Made by a program: the position numbers and the translations under genes. A DNA stretch of 64,000 nt. Origin: Schistocephalus solidus (lineage: Eukaryota; Platyhelminthes; Cestoda; Diphyllobothriidea; Diphyllobothriidae). The stretch lies in the NCBI GenBank assembly GCA_017591395.1, contig WEDG01000280.1, positions 124,001 through 188,000 of the forward strand, given 5' to 3'. Numbering within the stretch: the first letter of the stretch is position 1; the number at the start of each line of letters is the position of its first letter. A model generated the notes under the pieces. That model did no database searches. It was not told the origin of the DNA and saw only the letters and a list, made by a program, of their open reading frames with translations. Positions 44,205 to 55,509 of this stretch are shown piece after piece.

Positions 44205-45955
44205 TAGTTTTATCTACGGTTGATTAAGCTCACAGTTCCTGGTGGGGCCTCTTAACTCTAACTAGAACCGTGGCTGGAATAAAGCCTTCTAATCTATGTC
44301 ATGCGGTCAAACCCACCGAGGCCACATAAATATTCATATTAGGTTAAACATTGGACTAACATCCAAGTTGACTAGGGCAGAAATTGCGTATGGCCAGGGT
44401 TTTAATCAGGTGGGATTCAATTTTCCAACAGATAGACCTGCGTTTAATTACAATTTTTCGTTCTTGATCATAATTTCAAAGACAGTAGGCAGTTCATGAA
44501 AAACATACCAAGTAGTATGTGGTATCATCTTGCGCTTTTGACACGCAACTATTTTATATTTGTTCCCCATTGGTTACTATGACTACGCCATTGTATGATC
44601 ATGTCCCTTCTGTCGACGTAATCCTAAACGTCTGCGGTAAGTCTTTTCTTTCAATTTATTTTGAATGTAAATCCAGATCATTCGCATGCTAGGTCTAAGT
44701 TTCCATTTAATGACGTTGCACTTTATAGTTATTTTACCCTTTCTATATTTAAAGGCTCTAACGGAAGTCCAACATAAATGCAAATAAATTAAACGTTTGA
44801 AACCACATCAATATTGAAATACCTGGATACGTAGCGTACTATCATTAAAGAAATTTTCTGACACGTAGGGTGACTAAAACGTATTCAGCGCTGCTATTGA
44901 ACCCTCAGTTTGCCTTACAACGTTTACGTCACATGGACAATTATTTGCTTTTCAATTGTTTGATAATGCTAGTATACTTTCGAGGCATCTACCGTACTCC
45001 ATTTTTCTTCGCAACAGGTAAAATTAGGCGCAATGGCTATGGAAGCTACACTCTTCGTCTATACGTGTCACACACCTTGCTCGCAAACGATGGGCAATAT
45101 ATCACGGAGCGGCGGGGGCTGTTTCTAAGAAGGAGTGTCATATGGGCTACAGGACGATAGAACTTTTGCCACTTGACCTTCCATCCTGAGAGGAGGAACG
45201 ATTTATCCCACCAGTTGCCAGACGTCAAAACACTGCTTAAATAGCTCTGTCAGAGGTTTAAGCACGTCAGATGGCTTACAGAGAAGACTATTGCGGAGTT
45301 CCATGAGGACGCAAGCCGACGCACGTTTTCCTCTCTCAAGCATAAGCACGCTATCCGTGTCAAACAATCAAAAGATTCGGGAAATGGATATGAGGGACTA
45401 GCAGAACCATAGTTATCCCCCTACGCATGTCATACACGTGCTGACACATCACAAGAGGTTTTCATAAGAGGCCGTATAACACATTTAGAAATACAAAGAG
45501 AAAACGAATCGTATGAGCTGCAAATATTGTCGGTTGACAGTGGATAACCGGTTTATCTGTTCATTCATACCGGACAACATGGAATACATATACATTCTCT
45601 TATTTTATTTCGCTATCGTAGTGCTTTTACAGAACACCAATTTAAGTGACAAGAGTGAGATAAAAAAATTAGGTGGTTGTTGCCACATCATGCCACTTAC
45701 TAGCTCACTATCTTTGCTTTGATTAATAAATGTTATAAACAACTGCTCACATTAAAACAGGAGAATGTCATGGATCATTACTTATACGCTGGTCAGAACT
45801 TATTATTGTCTTCTGTGACAAGGTAACCAGACAGACGTCATTGATGGCAAAATCCTATTGATGGTAACTGTATTTCATTACTACTATTAGTCGCCCGGAT
45901 TAGCTGGATTTCAAATGTGCTCATATCATGCGATATGGCATACATTATAATTATT
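44205..45955 (+). repeat. Family B long repeat, copy 1 (near complete)
   Basis: Starts with a tRNA-like head (TGGTGGGGCCTC ... GGTCAAACCCACCGAGGCCA), in which the outer strands pair. About 1.65 kb of body follows. Body landmarks shared with copies 2-4: TTTTTCGTTCTTGATCATAA, ATACCAAGTAGTATGT, TTATTTTGAATG, GACACGTAGGGTGACTAAAA, TGATAATGCTAGTATACTTT, CGTGTCACACACCTTGCTCG, GGAGTGTCATATGGGCTACA, AGGAGGAACGATTTATCCCA, GGTTTATCTGTTCATTCATA, TTTCAAATGTGCTCATATCA. No frame is conserved between copies, so I read it as non-coding. The class is unknown; a non-autonomous retroelement with a pol III-type head is the simplest guess. Confidence 0.7.
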
Positions 45956-45959
45956 TGTA

Positions 45960-48900
45960 CTTATTACTTATCAATAGTTCGATTCGTTTTCAATAAATGT
46001 TTCGCCATGTTCCTGATAACGAAATCTTTGCCAACATCCTTTTTAAGGATAGATTATCTGCCCTGAAACTGTTATATTATCATCCTTTATATAATTTTTC
46101 CTGTATTAATAACACCGAAAGATATCTTGACCAGCACAAACTTCAAACAGCTTTCACACCGATCCAGAAATTGTGGCCCAGTTGCAGCTTCCTATAATCA
46201 TGTTATGTTGGGAACGTGTACTGATGAATGCGAAAGTCGTCACATAAGCAGTGCTAAGGATTGTGTCGACGCCATCATATGTTGCGTCATTGTATTTTCA
46301 CACATCGTACTCCTTGATGAATGTAGATTTAATTTCAGCGGATATTTCAGCTAAAGCGTAAACAAATCGTGCGCTAGCTACTTATACAATAACATTGTCG
46401 CAAACCTCGCATAGTATTTTACTAAAGGGTTAACTAAATTGTTGTCTGGGCTATCCTTTAGAGATTAACAAGCTCAAACGCTTATTTTGTTGTGACGGTG
46501 CATAATTCTTCAAATAAAAAGGAAAAATACAGTCAATTTCATATGTATCCATCTTACCATGCCACGTATTTCTCTGCATCTATTGCGTCGTGCCTTTAAT
46601 TTGAGCAAAACGCGCTTTCCTATACCTGCATTCTACTGATGTAATGTGGTCGTCTTTATGATCGGAATAGCTTCCATGGCACATCTTAAAGGACAGGAAA
46701 GCAAGAACGTGCCTCACGCAATAAACGATTTCAAGTGCTCAATTCTAGTACGGTGTAATACCTTTGTTTTCTGGCCATAGAACTACCTGTAACCAAAACT
46801 TTAGCCATTACCCTAGACATACACATAACTCGTAACCTTTTTTTAACTTCCACAAAGTTAAGTGTAAGACAACCTACCTTACCGCGGAAGCCACATAGAG
46901 GATCTTGGAATTATATATATGCTTGCTTAAAGATTTTACTCATTATTCCCATTGTGCCTTGGCGCTCACTCACGAACCACGCAAGCCACCGCACAATGGC
47001 TAGCAATAAAGGCCGAAAAAAACGAGAAAGACTGAAATGACCATTTCTGGCTTATTAGCCGTCAGCAGCCAGCAATACCCAACCCCTTTGCTGCAGAGCC
47101 TGATATGAGTGCCCATCTGCCATTATCAATTGAAATCGGAAGGAAAATGACACCGTTGCACATGAAGAAAGAAATTTCTAGTTTCAAGCCTCGGGTGCCG
47201 CAGCATTTTGGATTGGCTACCTTATAATAACTTATAAGCCAGAAATGGCAAATCTAGTCCCCTTTTCTTTTTCGGTGATCTCATTCTGTCTTGATTTAAA
47301 TTATTCTGGAGGCATTATTTTGAAACATCTGCAGATGTTTCTTTGGTTTCGTGGGTTTCGATTCCACGCAGGCCTCCGAGGTTTTCACAATCGGACAAAT
47401 GAGCACTTCCAAATATGGCAGAACACCCAATTAGATAAGAAATTGTTAGATTCCGTGTCAATTGACTGGCTTACCGTACGCTCCTGGCTAATTTCCGTAC
47501 GAAATATTTAAAAACGCAAACAGCTCATGTGCGTTTGTTTACATTTAGTATTCTTTGTCTGAAGTGATAATTTTGTGAATGAAAGAAACAGGAAATAGTA
47601 GATAGCACAAACATGTTAACTGGTCTTTAATGATAAATTTGGGAGTTTGTTGTTAGGAATTTTCTCCAACAATCGCATAATGATTGTGATTAGTCAAACA
47701 AAAAAGCCCACCTTTGAATATTTTCAAAAAACAAAGAACGTCAAGTAAACACTTGCGTCGATTTCACTGAGGAAAGTGCATAGTTAAAGCCGCTATAAAT
47801 ATAAATACGTGTCTGGACATGATTGTCATTCATTATGTGTTATAGCTACACCTCCCTTCTATATATAAATATTTACTTTTAAACTATATGGTTGACATGG
47901 GCCATGCCTCTTAGCTCTAACCTTATTCGCTCAACTTAACTCAATATCCATTAAAATGTTTGATGTTTATATATTTCGTGTGGCCTACTCTTAAATATGC
48001 CTATTAGCACATCTATCGGTCAAAATAGTCGATTACCTTTGGTTGCTACATCTGACCAGATCACAAAAAATAGGGGTTGTGCATAGCTCATGAGTAAACG
48101 GGAGGCTATATCAGCTTCAAAGACGGTGGGATAAGTTGGAGTTAGTTTATAGATCTGCAGATCACTGATGGCGCAATCACAAACAACTAGTATTTTTAAG
48201 AAAATAAATACCACCCAGACGCTTTTTGCGATTGGCTTTGTTGTCAATGTTTCACAAATATTATCAACGAAAGTGATTATTTTGGCATAAGTTTAACGTG
48301 TAGGGCTGTATTCTTAGGACAGAGAATATGCGATTTGGAAAAAGGTGTAAAGGCCTTAACCAGTTGAGCAAGAATTTAAAATTGTTGTGGTTTAATTGCC
48401 GTATATTTTTGTTCACAAGTGACCCCAAAATCGAATATTATGCCGAAAGCCTTGTAATTTATATCGAAAAATGAATGTGTTGTTGTAAAGCCAGCAAGGA
48501 TTTAAATAATTTCCCTTAAAGTCATTTTCGAAAATGATGCTAGTACTATGTGCACATCAGTATTGCATAATGTGTTTATATTTTCATTGCAGAACTTCGT
48601 TTTGTCCTTTTTGAAATGTTTGGAAGTTTTAGTCCGTGCGTTGAAGGTTAGTCTCTGTTTTTCACTACATTTCTTGATTGGCGGACAATTTCGTCCAACA
48701 GACAAACACATTTCACGTTAAAAATAAATTTTCTCGATTAAATGCAGGTTTTGCCTTTTGTAAAATCAAAAAAACACGAAGACATCTGTGGCATGTTTGA
48801 TAGGTGCTCACTGATGTGTTACGGGCATCAAGAGAAGCACCGTTCTGACATTTTTTCCAACCAGCTTGACTGTTGGAGGTTGGGATAAACGCATTTTGCA

Positions 48901-49455
48901 TAATCCGTACGGGTTGATACAGAATTCAAGGTAGGCAACTTTTTTAGATTTAAAAATGAATAATCTTCTTTAATTTATATGAATAATAAATAGTTAATCT
49001 ACTTCTTACTGCTTTTCTAGCATGCTCGCTTCAATTCCTATGCCTCAGAACCTCCCTTAGCATGCTTCTTTTCTACTCTGTGTATGAGCCTAGAGTGATA
49101 GCTAGTCACCAAAACTGTATTCTTTATTAGGCACAATTTTCCAAACATCGTTTTGTTAATAAGATTAGAAGACACACTTTTGCTGTAAAACCCGTCGTCT
49201 CTTGATATGTTGGCAATTTGGAATGAACCTTGGACTCTGCCTCAGTAGTTTCACAATTAAAAAACGGATATACGAATGCAAGGTTTAAATCTTAATTTTT
49301 AATATTTTTCACTTTGTTAATTTTCCATAAACGTTCATTTGCTCATTAAAAGTATATTCAGTTCTCGCCACAGCCATCTGGATTATATTTTTTTATTATC
49401 AAGAGTAGCTGTCTGCCGAATTTACATAAATGGCTTTACTCAAACTTCTTATGTA
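45960..49455. other. Non-coding stretch
   Basis: Mostly unassigned. At 47,347-47,395, GGGTTTCGATTCCACGCAGG CCTCCGAGG TTTTCACAAT resembles the box B end of the family B head (TTTCGAATCCTACCGAGGCC ... TTTTCACAAT), a likely remnant. Otherwise nothing recognised. Confidence 0.4.
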
Positions 49456-49463
49456 TACAATTC

Positions 49464-50040
49464 ATGGTGTTATATGAAAAAACAAATCTTCCATTCGCTG
49501 ATAGGCTCACAAGGCGTATTACCAAATCAGAAACAGTAAAAACGTCTCTATTTAGGCACAACCTTTTAATTATCAAAATACCTATCCTGTTCCGGGCAAA
49601 TGGACCTGGTTCAGAATGCTTAAAACAAAGTCTGTGTCACTGCAGCAAAACGGAAAAAGAACGCGCATTCCGAAATATTCATGACAAGTTTATAAGGAAC
49701 GGGTATCGGAACACGTTCCAAGGTCGATTCTTAGGACCAAAATAAAAGCAACAAATATGATACGGCATGCGCTGCAATATAAAAAGGAAGTGTCAAAAGT
49801 GACCGAGCGAAGTGCTGTGAATTTAGTCGTTGGACCCAGAGTGTGGTCAGGAAATTCAAGGACAGATTAAATCGTAACAAGAAGGTGAGCGTATTGTGCC
49901 ACATTTCATGCTTAACCTGGCCTTTCTACTATAGAGGACGGAATGCACGTATGCTTGGATCGCGTACGCACGAACACGAGTTAACTGCGAGGGGCGCTGA
50001 TCTGGCACTCCTATATCTACGAAACGGGTTCGGAGTTTAA
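49464..50040 (+). pseudogene. Penelope-like element C-terminal part, third subfamily (PLE-f)
   Basis: The plus-strand frame reads NLPFADRLTRRITKSETVKT, SLFRHNLLIIKIPILFRANG, SECLKQSLCHCSKTEKERAF, RNIHDKFIRNGYRNTF, equivalent to the PLE blocks LPFLDVLVTR...VKTSVFRKP, KRSLVRTLxHRAxxxCS, and IRxVFxxNGYP. After a gap, a second frame gives VRKFKDRLNRNKKVSVLCHI, SCLTWPFYYRGRNARMLGSR, THEHELTARGADLAL: the linker and GIY-YIG core, with YYRGRNARML in the YIGxTxRxL position and the R...EH pair kept. It then shifts and ends. Sequence is distinct from PLE-b and PLE-d, so at least three PLE lineages are present. Confidence 0.7.
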
Positions 50041-50049
50041 ATAATCGTC

Positions 50050-50690
50050 CACCCCAGAAGCAATGCAGCCGGGACGTAATTGAAGTCTGGACCACCGAAG
50101 AGAAGTCCGTTTATTAAAAATAGCAAATATGGGGCCGACATACCGAGTTCTGCGCAGTCATCGTGGTCCCCTATAATCCGTAACTTTATGCTTGATTTTT
50201 TTACGGCAATTAAACACCCGAATAACATTCCACGATTTAATGAGGCTGCACAGATATTGATCAGGCACTATGTTTGCAACGCCATGGAAAATGCGTATGG
50301 CTCCAGCATTTTTAAATTTTTGGGATGACTTTTTAGTCTCCTCGTAACGAAACGCTGTGCTGCATAACAAATTTCAAGATTGAAAAATGTAAAGCCAGTC
50401 AATTATTTTCCTTAAAGCCGCAATGCAAAATATTCAATACTGCATTTCATTTTCGTAATATGTTTCCATGAATTTACGATTAAACTAAATCAGTCAGTTT
50501 CTTACCTTAGATTTAACAGTAGGCTTAATATAGCATTCAGACTTCAAACCGAATTTTGCTCATTACTCTATCTTGAAACAGGAAATCTAAAAACCCACGC
50601 TGGTGCCAACTTATTGTTTAAAACTTCGTCTGTCATGCTCTCTACGACTCTTTCATAGAAATTATTGAAAGTAGACTCACAATGCTAACA
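50050..50690. other. Stretch between PLE-f and the micro-exon gene
   Basis: The open frame at 50,080-50,325 (RSPFIKNSKYGADIPSSAQS ...) follows PLE-f but has no motif I recognise; it may be flanking DNA. At 50,493-50,520 the minus strand reads AAATCTAAG|GTAAGAAAC, an isolated donor-like site. Confidence 0.3.
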
Positions 50691-50708
50691 ATTACTTACC
50701 CATCTGAT

Positions 50709-50714
50709 TTTTAT
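50709..50714 (-). terminator. Polyadenylation signal candidate of micro-exon gene
   Basis: AATAAA on the minus strand about 105 nt after the predicted stop codon of the micro-exon gene. Confidence 0.5.
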
Positions 50715-50819
50715 TGAAAACAAGCAATTAGGGTTGACAAAAGCAAAAAATTGAGTTCTGAGTAGTGACTGAGCAGGAGAAAAATATCTCGCTTCATCTT
50801 CAGCCAAATTCAAAAATTA

Positions 50820-50845
50820 TTAATGAATGAAGTCAAAATAATCCT
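50820..50845 (-). CDS. Micro-exon gene, terminal exon 5 (coding part)
   Basis: Acceptor CACATCTTTCTTTTTGTAG, the strongest in the gene. The coding part finishes the split codon as E, then DYFDFIH and TAA. The 3' UTR contains a perfect donor-like site at 50,700 (ATGG|GTAAGTAAT), so an alternative downstream exon is possible. Confidence 0.62.
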
Positions 50846-52347
50846 CTACAAAAAGAAAGATGTGGAACGAATAATTGTTTTTATAACAAACAATAAATGG
50901 CTTTAAGGAAAAGTTTTCAAATTAAACACCTTGCTACTACAGCAGCTAGTGCATAATGATTTGGAAAAAACGCATGCTTCCAGATTAAACAATTTCTAGC
51001 AAAATGTATACGCTTCAAGATTGCACGATGTGATCATAAATGGGGATAATTAGGTGTAAGTGTAAATAACTAAAGTCAAAGAGTAGCTTGACCTAATGCG
51101 CAATTTCTAATTTCCAGTTATTATACAATATTTCGTATATTTTTATCCTTCATTTGTGAAAGTACTCATATAGTCTTTTTTTAATTAAAGCAGTTTGAAT
51201 ACTTTAGAATAAAAGAACATTCAGGAAAAGTGCAAATTGATTTGAAGGGCAGGAATATGGACATGATTACTTACCATCCGATATTATCGCCTGTTTAGGG
51301 GCTGTTTTAAAAAAGCAGTACAATTGAAAGTGAGCAAAAGTCTTAAATGCCGTATTTATTTGCTCAATTCTGGCATATGGGATGAGCATACTATACAAAA
51401 CTTCTCTAAAATAAGCTTAGGCCTTTTTATTTTTTTAAATGTTACAAGAACCTTTTACCTTCTTTTTCATGTGCAGACTTTGTATCTGCCAAAGGATTAA
51501 ACAAAGGCGGTTTAAGCAAAGTTTAAATGTGTGAAGTAACACCAAGCTGATAATTTTAATCTTTTTCACAAAACCACCACGTATTGTTTTATACACACGT
51601 CAGTAATTTTTTTAATTTATTGAGATTGCATAAACGGAAACTTTAAATGCCCTGTTCAAACTGCGCTTTTATAAGTATGACTATCATATTGCATAGTGAT
51701 TTAAGTTTTCATAAACCACGACGGAATGCGTTTATTGAAAAGAAATTTTATATGCTCAACTCTAGAAGACAATGTTTCAAACTGATGTAACTCGGTGAGC
51801 GTATAGGATACAATATGCGTTCCCCCGTTCACATACTAATGGTATTTAACAAGGGAGCAATATACGCGAACGTGTAGCTAATTTGCTTTTGGGGCGTATA
51901 GTGTGGCATTTAGCAAAAATGAGCTGATATAAACCAATATTTTCAGCAGGACCTCCAAAATATGACTTACCATCTGCGTTCATATTGTCATTCCCGTCTA
52001 GTACGATGGTAGTTTTAATTTGTATGGAGCCTGCAGATGGTGTATTTATTGTTTTAAGTTTCAAAACACATTTAAGTATTTTACAAATGCAGCGGTATTT
52101 TAGTTTGCATAATGTTAATTAACTTGTTTATGTCGGCGTCAGTTAATTATCGGGTCATGAGACTGCTAAGATTCTACTTCCTTAACTAGATATTGTATCT
52201 TATAATACACTGCAATGTTCCATTATATATCAATAATAATCCTAAGTTCTTTAACAGTTTATGATAATTTATTGATGTTAAAGAAGTGCACTTACCATTC
52301 AGTTCGAAAATTGCAAGGAACATGAAACAGACGAATATGTAGTTCAT
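50820..52347 (-). CDS. Micro-exon gene (MEG-like), predicted secreted peptide
   Basis: Minus strand, five coding exons: 52,296-52,347 (52 bp), 51,971-52,030 (60), 51,459-51,485 (27), 51,275-51,301 (27), 50,820-50,845 (26 including stop). All four introns are GT-AG (265, 485, 157, 429 bp) and all split codons in phase 1, so every internal exon is symmetrical. Exon 1 encodes MNYIFVCFMFLAIFELN, a typical signal peptide. The later exons add SIQIKTTIVLDGNDNMNAD, TKSAHEKE, PKQAIISD and DYFDFIH, joined by G, D, A and E codons at the junctions. The product is 63 residues, acidic after the signal, and without cysteines. A TATA box and AATAAA flank it. Tiny symmetrical exons behind a signal-peptide exon define flatworm MEGs, whose peptides are secreted from gland or tegument cells and often alternatively spliced. 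Family membership is inferred; I know no homologue of this sequence. Confidence 0.72.
51275..51301 (-). CDS. Micro-exon gene, exon 4 (27 bp)
   Basis: Acceptor TGCTTTTTTAAAACAG, donor GATG|GTAAGTAA. It encodes A(split)-PKQAIISD and leaves one base for the next codon. A second AG 11 bp inside would give a 16-bp out-of-phase exon and is less likely. Confidence 0.65.
51459..51485 (-). CDS. Micro-exon gene, exon 3 (27 bp)
   Basis: Acceptor TTTGTTTAATCCTTTGGCAG, donor GAAG|GTAAAAGG. It encodes D(split)-TKSAHEKE. Length is a multiple of three and both ends are phase 1, so skipping it would keep the frame. Confidence 0.65.
51971..52030 (-). CDS. Micro-exon gene, exon 2 (60 bp)
   Basis: Acceptor ACACCATCTGCAG, donor GATG|GTAAGTCA. 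It encodes G(split)-SIQIKTTIVLDGNDNMNAD. Symmetrical phase 1-1. Contains a hydrophobic IQIKTTIVL segment and an acidic DGNDNMNAD segment. Confidence 0.65.
52296..52347 (-). CDS. Micro-exon gene, exon 1 (signal peptide)
   Basis: ATG in favourable context (GGAACAATG, A at -3). Seventeen codons with the hydrophobic core YIFVCFMFLAIF, then donor AATG|GTAAGTGC. The signal peptide fills the whole coding part of exon 1, as in schistosome MEGs. Confidence 0.65.
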
Positions 52348-52381
52348 TGTTCCTTAAAATGTCAAGCATGTCTTGTGCACC

Positions 52382-52391
52382 TTTATATGCA
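52382..52391 (-). promoter_or_regulatory. TATA box of micro-exon gene
   Basis: Minus strand GCATATAAAGG; TATAAA ends 35-40 bp before the ATG, predicting a 5' UTR of only about 10 nt. The same TATAAAGG octamer precedes the small ORF at 34,398. Confidence 0.5.
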
Positions 52392-52399
52392 TCTGCACT

Positions 52400-55300
52400 G
52401 TCAGACAAAAATATGAGTATCCAATAAAACCATGTCGAGTGAGGCAGGCCCACGCAAACAGTGAAACCTAACCGTGCGTGTACACCACAAGAGTGAATTT
52501 GGTAACGACACAACCAATCGGTCAAACGTTACCATGGCTGACTAGATGATCTGCTTTACTGACGCCAAAATTAACAATTCGTATGAATTTAAATATCGAT
52601 AAACAAACCCAGCTGGAAAGGTTAATGCTATAATGCAGTTTATATGATAACCTGTGTGATTCGGACAGCAGTTGACTTGCTGGAATGAATATTAAATACG
52701 GTATTTCGTTTATTTCTTTGAAATGCAGTCTACTGCCGAAAAAATTTCTCAGGTATATTTAGAAGAGCTTTTGTAATTTTTAGTTTCCAATGGTCTGCGT
52801 CGCTTTTTGAGCCTCGTTTTGATGCTTGTTCATCTTGTTCATTAAAAACATATTGGAAGGCAGGCATCACAGGAAATATAATTTAAAGTCAAGGTTCTTT
52901 GTATGACAGTACATAGTATGTTGTTTACAAAGGAACTTATACTTGTTGTATGCCAATACGGTGGCTTAATGTATCCGCAATGGACAAAAATTGAGAGCGT
53001 GTTTACGGAGGATTTATTTCCTACGTATAGAAGTGTCAATTACAATGTTTGTTAAAGAGTGCATGTATATTACTCCTACTTACGTAACTTTCGTACCTCA
53101 CATTAAAAACAAAAGCGAGTATCGTGATTTCTAACGACTTCCTAATTCAATAACACTTATAAAAATGACAATCAATTTTAATTATTATTAGGTTTTTAGG
53201 CTTCATAAAATATGGTTCATTGACAAGATACGGTCAATTACCTATCTCATTGACTTTTAATATAATTTTTAAATTTGCTTTGGATAAGGAATATTTTTTC
53301 AGTAGAATAGGAAAATGTGAGATCATGGAGCATAATTCTAGAATTTTTACATGAATACAAGGATGTCGGCTGTAGATGGAAAGTCGTTTCGGTTTTTTGA
53401 AAATACACGTTTCGTAAATAAATGACCACTGTTGTAGTGTGCATGTTTTCTATAAATGGAATATTATTTTCTAACTCATTCTATAGTACATTATGTTTAT
53501 CTTAAATTTCTTTCTCGATGAAAAGATAAGTTAGGAGAATAAAATATTTTTCAATTTTGTTAATTCTTTTAAACTATGTAGTGCTCATTCAAATACCGTC
53601 ATATTATTTCGTTTATTTATGTCGTTCATGAAATTTAAGACATAATCCCCATCCATTTCAAAGGTGGATAAGCACAATATGATATTCGATCATTCAAATA
53701 ACAGAAGACCTGTTTATCTTTATCGGAAGGCCTGCGGCTTGAAGACTGAAATTCTTAGACGCAATTCCACTGGTAGATGGATTTAAAATTACCTAGAATT
53801 AAAAAACCTTTTAAAACCACAATTTAACATAACATCGAGTTAGGACTTTAAAAAAGACTTGCTATATTACCAAAGATCCACATAAAATATTATTATTGCT
53901 TATACTTTTTCTAAAATATATTAATATAATAAAGTATAAATGTTTGGTTTGTAAGTTTTTTTGAGGAAATCGAAATTCTATTTATTCTTAAGCCGTCATC
54001 CTTCCGTGCATATAACATATTAAAAATATGTTCCATGGTTATAAATGTTATAACACTATCTTATAAATTATTTGTTGTCTTAACCTTTTTCAAAATTTGC
54101 GTAAGCTCGTACACTGACTGCATGTATATACAAATCAATATAAGTATCAAATTAATAGATGTTTCGGTCACACAAAATATAATCGGAATGCAGATTTTTC
54201 TTTGTAACCTAAATGCAAACCTTAATAAAGCCACATTTCTGTAAAGATACCGAATACCTCATCATGTGCTGTTTATTTATTTTAAAACGTGGCTTCATTT
54301 AAACCAATATCGGAAAGAATTTGTTGAAAGCTCGCAATTTTGAGAGCAAAGAACAATAAAAATCCTAGAATGACACCAAACGTATTGCAGACATGCCTCT
54401 ATGCATAAAAAACACTAAAGGAACTGTGTTACTGTTTCCAGTGCATCAGGCCAGATACATGTAGTGAAATTAACGCAAAATAAATAAATTAACGTCGCAA
54501 ATGTGAGTATTGCATGAACATGGAACCGCATTTATAAAAAAAAGAATATATACGCAGTGTAGTAAATACCAACCTACTTTGTTTTATTCAGAAATGATGA
54601 AACCGATTCTATTTGACCTACTTACTGGATAGCCTCCGAGGATTAAACGCCAGTGCAAAAATATCATAAACAATTTAAATGAAGTTATCTATCAAATCTG
54701 CGAAAAATGTTCTTGTAATAAAGCTCCCATGCTCTTACAATAATGACAACGATCGGTATGTGTCCAGGCACCATCGACAGTGCTGCATCCATACAGTAGA
54801 TAAGCGATCTCATGCAAAATGCTGAAAATTTGCGTAAGAATTATACTCACTCGCATACTGACATCAACAAAAATTTACCGAAGCCTTGGAATATTAAAAA
54901 AACAACCTAAAGCGCATTTGATACTCAAAAGACACGAAAAAGGCCGCAAATTCTGGGAACGTGTAAAGTCACTGTTAATAATAAGCATAAATTTGAAATA
55001 AAATTGCCAGTTGATAACGCAAGCATAACATCTTGTGTATATTTAGAGAACTATCTTTCCTTTACTTTTTTTATACGTATTTCTAGCATTGGATTTCAAC
55101 TAGTTCCAAGTAAATTTTGAAATATCAATGGATATTTCATAATTGTCACGGTTTTTAACTGATTATCTATAAATTTTGCTCCTGGTGTATGTTTTCTGTC
55201 AATAACTCAAAAATAAGTTAGTTCTTAAAACTGGTTACTAAAGTGTGTTAATTGCTTAATAGAAGCGACCAGATGTGGGGCCTAAGAAGGGAATGTTATT

Positions 55301-55500
55301 CTGCTACACGCAACGCTCACTGAACTGCTGGATGTTTTCAGATATAATTGAGAAAGAGGAATGTTTGATTTTTGTGTACCTGCGTGCCTATCTTCACAAA
55401 CAGATGAGTTAATAGTGTGTCCGATGGCATACGAGGATCTCAATCTTTTGAACTACACGATTTAATATATCTAGCATCACAGTTATCATTAAACCCGTTT
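52400..55500. other. Very A+T-rich non-coding stretch
   Basis: No recognisable gene, repeat or RNA. Open frames are short and dominated by A+T-biased codons. It lies upstream of the micro-exon gene, so regulatory elements may be here but none stands out. Confidence 0.45.
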
Positions 55501-55509
55501 GGTTAACAT

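Noticed and set aside
45513..45722. 69-codon frame in family B copy 1
   Set aside because: The corresponding segment of copy 3 is frameshifted and interrupted by stops; similarity is at DNA level only.
47880..47945. CCTCTTAGCTCTAACC ... CTTAACTC similar to the 5' part of the family B head
   Set aside because: No box B partner downstream and the match is short and A+T/C-biased.
50697..50705. A possible 4-bp exon (CAG|ATGG|GTAAGT) in the micro-exon gene
   Set aside because: Not a multiple of three, poor polypyrimidine tract, and located after a stop codon; noted only as a donor-like site.
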